Origin: an uncultured Saprospiraceae bacterium
GTDB lineage: Bacteria; Bacteroidota; Bacteroidia; Chitinophagales; Saprospiraceae
Length of the DNA stretch: 58,634 bases
Direction of reading: 5' to 3'
NCBI GenBank assembly: GCA_937942435.1
Contig: CALDEM010000091.1
Span: forward strand, 1 to 58,634
Below the pieces are notes generated by a model. That model saw only the letters and a list, made by a program, of their open reading frames with translations, ran no database searches and was not told the DNA's origin. Below are positions 54,006 through 58,634 of the stretch, piece after piece. How positions within the stretch are numbered: the first letter of the stretch is position 1; every line of letters starts with the position of its first letter. A program made the translations under genes and the position numbers.

Positions 54006-55260
54006 CACATTCTATTTGCCACCAAAGGATAGAATAGGTTATCTAACATTGATTATCTTATTCTTATTGATCAGCGCCTCAGCAGCATTATATCAAAAAG
54101 TCTTTGCACTTAATGAAAGCGATAAACTTGCTTTGATAGAAAAAGCTTTTGAAGAACACAATCAAATCGTTCAAGCTCAAATAAGAGAAACTCAAACATT
54201 CAATGAAACAGCCGAGACAATCACTTCAACTAAACTAGCAACATTTGACCCTAATGTTGCTAGTAAAAAAGAATTGATAGCCCAAGGTTTTTCAGAATAT
54301 GCTGCCAATAATTTGGAAAAATATAGAAACAAAGGAGGTGAGATAAAAAAGTCAGGCGACCTCCTTAAAATATACGGAATAGACACAGCAACGATGATAC
54401 AAATGGAGGATAGGTTAATCTTCCCTCAGGTAAAGAATGAAGTTCAGACGAAACAAAACAAGTCTAATACACCAGACCAATCTTCTATAGCAACAGTGAT
54501 CACAGAAAAAGCAGTAACAAAGGATGTACAACAATTAGAACTCTTTGATCCAAACACAGCCTCAAAAGAAGAATTAGAAAAGCATGGCCTTACTTCCTAT
54601 GCCGCCAACAATCTTATAAAGTATATCAGTAAAGGAGGCCATTTAAGAAAACCCGAAGACTTGAAAAGAATATATGGTATTGACGATGAGACATATACCA
54701 AGGCACTTCCTTATATCAAAATTGAAAACAGCGAAAAAAACAACAAGGAGCAGACAGAGTTGACGAGTTCAAGTTCAAGTTCAAGTTCAAGTTCAAGTTC
54801 AAGTTCAAGTTCAAAACTAACAAATGAAGAAGATACTGAGAAAAAAGATGCAACCAAAGAGAATCTCTCATTCAACATCAATATAGCTACGCAAGAAGAG
54901 CTGATAAAAATCTCGGGCATAGGACCAGTAATATCAAAAGGTATTGTCAAGTATCGAGAATTACTTGGAGGTTATGTAGACATATCACAGTTAAAAGAAG
55001 TCTACGGTGTTACAGATGAATCTTACGATAAGATTAGTCGTCATCTATTTGTAGAAGGCGAGGTAAAGAAGTTTTATATGTCAGGTACAAAATTCGATAT
55101 TCTTTTGCGCCATCCCTATATAGACTACGAGACTACTAAGATTGTAAAAAATCTATCTATTATGAATTTCGCTGAAGATCTACAGGCTCTAATAGATGAA
55201 GGTGTTATTGATCAGCGCTTAATACCTTATTTATATATTGAGGATCCAGATCTCGATTAA
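53998..55260 (+). CDS. Membrane-anchored ComEA-like protein with HhH repeats and poly-Ser tract
   Basis: The 420-residue protein has a membrane helix (about 14-33) and three clear modules at 82-142, 182-242 and 291-351. Each opens with Phe-Asp/Asn-Pro/Ile-Asn-x-Ala and ends with the IYGID/VYGVTDE pattern; the third has a full ISGIGPVISKGIVKYRE hairpin. A fourth, weaker module spans 358-416. Sixteen consecutive serines (257-272) sit between modules 2 and 3, encoded by eight AGTTCA copies. HhH modules bind DNA backbone nonspecifically; with comEC upstream (eight-base overlap) the likely role is DNA capture during transformation. Confidence 0.8.
   Translation: MSSTFYLPPKDRIGYLTLIILFLLISASAALYQKVFALNESDKLALIEKAFEEHNQIVQAQIRETQTFNETAETITSTKLATFDPNVASKKELIAQGFSEYAANNLEKYRNKGGEIKKSGDLLKIYGIDTATMIQMEDRLIFPQVKNEVQTKQNKSNTPDQSSIATVITEKAVTKDVQQLELFDPNTASKEELEKHGLTSYAANNLIKYISKGGHLRKPEDLKRIYGIDDETYTKALPYIKIENSEKNNKEQTELTSSSSSSSSSSSSSSSSKLTNEEDTEKKDATKENLSFNINIATQEELIKISGIGPVISKGIVKYRELLGGYVDISQLKEVYGVTDESYDKISRHLFVEGEVKKFYMSGTKFDILLRHPYIDYETTKIVKNLSIMNFAEDLQALIDEGVIDQRLIPYLYIEDPDLD
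54766..54813 (+). repeat. (AGTTCA)8 microsatellite inside the ComEA-like gene
   Basis: Eight perfect tandem copies of AGTTCA, in frame as Ser-Ser (AGT TCA). Loss or gain of one unit removes or adds two serines without shifting frame, so the tract can change length but not switch the gene off. The surrounding sequence has no comparable repetition. Confidence 0.95.
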
Positions 55261-55316
55261 GGCATAATCAGCAATCTGTGTCTCACTTAGATTAGCTTTT
55301 ATATCTTGGTACAACG

Positions 55317-56570
55317 ATGATACCATTTACCAATGATGCGATTGTTTTTGGCCTTCTGATGGCCATCCTGGCTGGCGTGATGTATACGAGCAACTCTTCT
55401 CATCCAGGATGGAAGAAATTTTACAGGTACTGTCCTGCACTAATCCTTTGTTATTTCGTCCCGGCAATATTTCATTGGCCATTGGGGTGGATCGATCCAG
55501 AGCAGTCATCGCTTTATTACATGGCGTCCAGATATCTACTTCCTGCGAGTTTGGTTTTGTTGTGTTTGAGTATTGACCTGAGAGCCATCATGGGATTGGG
55601 AAGTAAGGCGTTGACGATATTTGCAGTAGCGTCATTAGGCATAGTCTTAGGTGGGCCAATCGCTCTTTTTGTATGCTCTACAATTGCACCAGATCTTGTG
55701 GGTGTGACACCCGATCAGCTATGGCGAGGACTTTCTACAGTTGCTGGGAGTTGGATCGGCGGTGGTGCTAATCAAGCAGCCATGAAAGAGATATATGAGG
55801 TAAGCGACAATCTCTTTGGGACCATGGTCATTGTCGATATACTCATCGGCAACACTTGGTTGGGTTTCCTACTCTACGGAGTCAACTCTTCTGATAAGAT
55901 AGACAAATGGCTCAAGGCTGATAACTCCGCCATAGAAACACTAAAGCAAAAGGTAGAAGATTATAGATCGAGCGTTGCTCGTAAGATGACAGCTAAAGAT
56001 TTGTATCTCTTGGGTGGTATTGCATTTGGAGCAGTTGCGTTATCTCATCTGGGCGCTCAGGTCATCGTTCCATTTTTAGAAAACTATCAAGAGCAGATCG
56101 CAGCGATGCGACTCAACTCATTGCTATCCGGATTCTTCTGGTTAGTCGTTTTATCAACTACGATTGGCGTAGGGCTTAGCTTTACAAAAGCTCGAAGTTT
56201 AGAAGGCGTCGGAGCATCAAGATTTGGCTCATTATTCATCTATATACTTGTAGCAACTATCGGTATGCAAATGAATATCGGAGAGATCTTTAAAAACCTG
56301 GGCTTATTCGCTATTGGAGCAGTATGGATGTTAATCCATGTGATCACATTATTTGTAGTTGCAAAGTTGATCAAAGCACCTTTCTTCTTCATAGCAGTCG
56401 GTAGTACTGCCAATGTAGGAGGAGCTGCCTCCGCCCCAGTTGTGGCAAATGCTTTTCATCCTGCTCTAGCACCAGTGGGTGTATTACTCGCCGTACTTGG
56501 ATATGCACTGGGCACCTATGGCGCCATCATATGTGCAGAGCTCATGCGTGTTATTGCAACAGCTGGTTAG
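55317..56570 (+). CDS. DUF819 family membrane protein
   Basis: The 417-residue protein has about ten to eleven hydrophobic helices and the DUF819 (YjcL-like) features: SSHPGWKKFYRYCPALIL near the start, LPASLVLLCLSIDLRAIMGLG, GSWIGGGANQAAMKEIYEVS and NVGGAASAPVVANAFHPALAPVGVL. Such proteins resemble transporters; the substrate is unknown. Inner membrane. It is 56 bases after the ComEA-like gene and converges with the QueF-like gene. Confidence 0.88.
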   Translation: MIPFTNDAIVFGLLMAILAGVMYTSNSSHPGWKKFYRYCPALILCYFVPAIFHWPLGWIDPEQSSLYYMASRYLLPASLVLLCLSIDLRAIMGLGSKALTIFAVASLGIVLGGPIALFVCSTIAPDLVGVTPDQLWRGLSTVAGSWIGGGANQAAMKEIYEVSDNLFGTMVIVDILIGNTWLGFLLYGVNSSDKIDKWLKADNSAIETLKQKVEDYRSSVARKMTAKDLYLLGGIAFGAVALSHLGAQVIVPFLENYQEQIAAMRLNSLLSGFFWLVVLSTTIGVGLSFTKARSLEGVGASRFGSLFIYILVATIGMQMNIGEIFKNLGLFAIGAVWMLIHVITLFVVAKLIKAPFFFIAVGSTANVGGAASAPVVANAFHPALAPVGVLLAVLGYALGTYGAIICAELMRVIATAG

Positions 56571-56604
56571 TGGAAATATTTACGGAAGTGAAGTTGAGGC
56601 CTTC

Positions 56605-57042
56605 TTACATCAAGACGCTCCAATCATCGTCCCCACTACTTCTACCTACCCAGTCTTTGAACTCTTCTTTGCCACCTCTGACTGCCCAATCAGAATCGAT
56701 CGCTAACTTAGAACTGATACCTCCACGTGGGTTACAAACCATAGAAACACGAAGTCTAACTGGCTCGTATACTTCCATGAGTTGGTCATAAAAGATGTTG
56801 ATCAATCGCTCATATGAGACTACGATGTCTCGTAAATGAAACGAATATAACTTGAGTGACTTAAGCTCGATGATCTTATCAGATGGATACATCGTAAGAT
56901 AAACAGTGGCAAAATCAGGCTGCTCACTAACACCCAAAAAGGTGAATTCTGGAATCTTTATCTTAATCTCATATGCTTCCCTTGTTGGATTAGGGATAGA
57001 CTTGAGGATACCTTTATCAATTTCTTTATACAACTTTGGCAT
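56605..57042 (-). CDS. QueF-like protein lacking the catalytic Cys and His
   Basis: The 145-residue protein aligns by eye with QueF (preQ0 nitrile reductase, T-fold): SIPNPTREAYEIKI, PEFTFLGVSEQPDFATVYLT, IIELKSLKLYSFHLRD and NPRGGISSKLAI. In active QueF the first block has Cys forming a thioimide with preQ0 (EFTSLCPKTGQPDF type) and a His in FHE. Here the Cys position is Gly37, one residue is deleted, and FHE is Ser-Tyr77-Glu78. The Gln-Pro-Asp and Arg-Gly-Gly parts that bind substrate and NADPH remain. Reductase activity is doubtful; a binding or structural role is the alternative. A TATATTTG box lies 44-51 bases upstream. Confidence 0.78.
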   Translation of the reverse strand: MPKLYKEIDKGILKSIPNPTREAYEIKIKIPEFTFLGVSEQPDFATVYLTMYPSDKIIELKSLKLYSFHLRDIVVSYERLINIFYDQLMEVYEPVRLRVSMVCNPRGGISSKLAIDSDWAVRGGKEEFKDWVGRSSGDDDWSVLM

Positions 57043-57085
57043 TACAATAATTTACCGATGATGACGAAACGTACGATTTATACTG

Positions 57086-57093
57086 CAAATATA
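57086..57093 (-). promoter_or_regulatory. Candidate -7 box (TATATTTG) for the QueF-like gene
   Basis: Minus-strand TATATTTG matches TAnnTTTG, with TTA about 20 bases upstream in place of TTG. The predicted leader is about 37 bases. The same box sequence precedes rimP. Confidence 0.4.
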
Positions 57094-57149
57094 AATCTTG
57101 AATTGTATTTAACTAATAATATTCTGTAGACAAATTCTCGACGTGCGTC

Positions 57150-58634
57150 CTAGAATAAGCCTGACATATCTACCTTCTCTCCTACAATCTTAGAAACATC
57201 ATCAATCTTAACCCTTGTCTGCTCTAAAGTATCTCTATCTCTTATCGTAACGGTCTGATCTTCAAGTGTATCAAAATCAACAGTAACACAGTATGGTGTA
57301 CCGATCGCATCTTGCCTTCTGTATCGACGACCGATCGCATCTTTCTCATCATACTGCACATTGACATGTGGTTTTAACTTAGCAGTGACATCTTTAGCAG
57401 CTTTGACTAACTCTTCTCGATTCTTCAACAAAGGAAGCACTGCACATTTTATCGGTGCTACTGCAGGATGCAACTTCATCACCGTTCTTTTTGATTCTTT
57501 GCCATCTGCATCTGGCACAGTCTCTTCTTGCAAAGCAAGACTGATTTGCGCTAAGAACATACGATCACAACCGATAGAAGTCTCCACAACATAAGGGACA
57601 TAACTCTCATTTGACTGCGGATCGAAGTACTGCAGTTTCTTACCTGATAACTCCTGATGACTCGACAGATCGAAGTCAGTACGACTATGTATCCCTTCCA
57701 ACTCTCTAAATCCAAATGGAAACTTAAACTCTATATCAACCGCGGCATTAGCATAGTGAGCTAAGTTGTCATGATCATGGTACCTTAAGTGATCGGTTGG
57801 GACACCAAGATTTTTGTGCCATTCTAACCTTGCAGCTTTCCAATGCTTGTACCATTCCATCTCAGTACCTGGCTTGATAAAAAACTGCATCTCCATCTGC
57901 TCAAACTCTCGCATCCTAAAGATGAATTGACGCGCAACAATTTCGTTTCTAAAGGCCTTACCGATCTGCGCTATACCAAATGGCAGCTTCTGTCTCGTAG
58001 ACTTCTGGACATTCAAAAAGTTAACGAAGATACCTTGTGCGGTCTCTGGCCTCAAGTAAAGCTTACCTTCTTCACCCGCGATATTACCCAACTGAGTTGA
58101 GAACATTAGATTGAACTGACGAACTTCTGTCCAGTTGCGACTTCCACTCTCTGGACAAGCGATCTCAAGATCTTCAATCAATTGCTTGAGACCCGCCATG
58201 TCTTCATTCTTCATGTGCGTACCCAAAGCAGTCATGGCACTATCAATCTTGGCTTGACGATCCAACACCCTACCATTGGTTGTTCTAAACTCTTGCTCAT
58301 CAAAAGCATCACCAAATCTCTTTCTTGCCTTATCCACATCTTTCTGGATCTTAGCTTCTATCTTCTCAGCATAGCCTTCTACCAATTGATCGGCACGATA
58401 TCTCTTCTTGCTATCCTTGTTATCCACCAACGGGTCATTGAAAGCATCTACATGACCGCTGGCCTTCCAAGTCTTAGGGTGCATGAATATCGACGCATCA
58501 ATACCGACAATATTTTCATGCATCTGCACCATAGACTTCCACCAATACTGCTTGATGTTGTTCTTCAGCTCTACACCATATGGACCATAGTCATAAGCCG
58601 CAGCTAAACCATCATAGATCTCTGATGACTGGTA
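57150..58634 (-). CDS. glyS: Glycyl-tRNA synthetase (alpha-2 type), N-terminus cut by window edge
   Basis: This class II synthetase charges tRNA-Gly. The frame runs through the window edge; the 494 residues visible begin YQSSEIYDGLAAAYDYGPYG, the start of the family core. Class II motifs include RNEIVARQFIFRMREFEQME (motif 2 with its Arg) and YVVETSIGCDRMFLAQ (motif 3 region). The C-terminal part has the anticodon-binding fold (APIKCAVLPL). The dimeric eukaryote-like form, not the alpha2-beta2 type, is indicated. Only the first few dozen residues are missing. The stop is 107 bases upstream of the QueF-like gene. Confidence 0.93.
   Translation of the reverse strand, partial: YQSSEIYDGLAAAYDYGPYGVELKNNIKQYWWKSMVQMHENIVGIDASIFMHPKTWKASGHVDAFNDPLVDNKDSKKRYRADQLVEGYAEKIEAKIQKDVDKARKRFGDAFDEQEFRTTNGRVLDRQAKIDSAMTALGTHMKNEDMAGLKQLIEDLEIACPESGSRNWTEVRQFNLMFSTQLGNIAGEEGKLYLRPETAQGIFVNFLNVQKSTRQKLPFGIAQIGKAFRNEIVARQFIFRMREFEQMEMQFFIKPGTEMEWYKHWKAARLEWHKNLGVPTDHLRYHDHDNLAHYANAAVDIEFKFPFGFRELEGIHSRTDFDLSSHQELSGKKLQYFDPQSNESYVPYVVETSIGCDRMFLAQISLALQEETVPDADGKESKRTVMKLHPAVAPIKCAVLPLLKNREELVKAAKDVTAKLKPHVNVQYDEKDAIGRRYRRQDAIGTPYCVTVDFDTLEDQTVTIRDRDTLEQTRVKIDDVSKIVGEKVDMSGLF

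Noticed and set aside
54766..54813. Tandem repeat considered as a CRISPR or regulatory array
   Set aside because: It is a 6-base unit with no spacers, in frame within a coding region; a microsatellite explains it.
46461..57042. A queuosine gene cluster made of queE, PTPS/QueD and QueF-like genes
   Set aside because: The genes lie 11 kb or more apart, on different strands, each with unrelated neighbours, and the QueF-like protein lacks its active site; there is no operon.

Overview
This is a window of ordinary chromosomal DNA from a member of the phylum Bacteroidota. The evidence is the AT-rich composition, near absence of Shine-Dalgarno sequences, -7 boxes of the TAnnTTTG type, a BatA-type membrane protein, an Asp-box (sortilin-like) secreted protein, DUF4199, DUF2807, TIGR02757, and the rimP-nusA-infB and uppS-bamA-skp blocks in their Bacteroidota form. 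A saprospirian or chitinophagian lineage is plausible, but I cannot prove a family from sequence alone. I see no rRNA, tRNA, insertion sequence, integrase, prophage or CRISPR array. Coding density is high; the only gap above 300 bases is 51868-52187.

Layout. 1-9.9 kb: end of a probable sulfatase, a SMUG2-type DNA glycosylase, a DUF2807 surface protein, an M43 metalloprotease lipoprotein with fabG, an acyl-CoA oxidase-like enzyme with an extra N-terminal domain, a thioredoxin-like protein, dihydrolipoamide dehydrogenase and a RicT-like PSP1 protein. 10-19.3 kb: a membrane GT-C-like protein, holB, a PTPS/QueD protein, mfd, thrC and thrB. 19.5-27.3 kb: YhhN protein, a GT2 glycosyltransferase, crcB and a WecA/MraY-type transferase, a YgjP-like zinc protein with serC, gpmI, a DUF4783-like protein and a TIGR02757 protein. 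27.3-36 kb: the infB-nusA-rimP operon, divergent from uppS-bamA-skp. 36-44.8 kb: a Gre-like factor with a very large Asp-box protein, then BatA, a dihydroorotase homologue lacking its catalytic residues, DUF4199 and a DPM1-like glycosyltransferase. 44.8-52 kb: small secreted proteins, queE, a Dna2-like nuclease-helicase, and an OmpA protein paired with a membrane-anchored helix-hairpin-helix protein. 52-58.6 kb: comEC with a ComEA-like repeat protein, a DUF819 transporter-like protein, a QueF-like protein lacking its catalytic residues, and glyS running off the window.

How the genes work together. Most blocks are housekeeping: translation and transcription (rimP, nusA, infB, gre, mfd, glyS), envelope biogenesis (uppS, bamA, skp, the WecA-type transferase, GT2 enzymes, OmpA), and amino acid and central metabolism (thrB, thrC, serC, gpmI, lpd, fabG). 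Three proteins belong to pterin/7-deazaguanine families (PTPS/QueD, QueE, QueF-like), but they lie 11-32 kb apart and one is catalytically degenerate. comEC and its HhH partner are a natural-transformation pair.

The most unusual items are the QueF-like and dihydroorotase-like pseudo-enzymes, two intrinsic-terminator hairpins placed directly in front of start codons (rimP and a glycosyltransferase), an 8-copy hexanucleotide repeat inside the ComEA-like gene, and the OmpA/HhH envelope pair.
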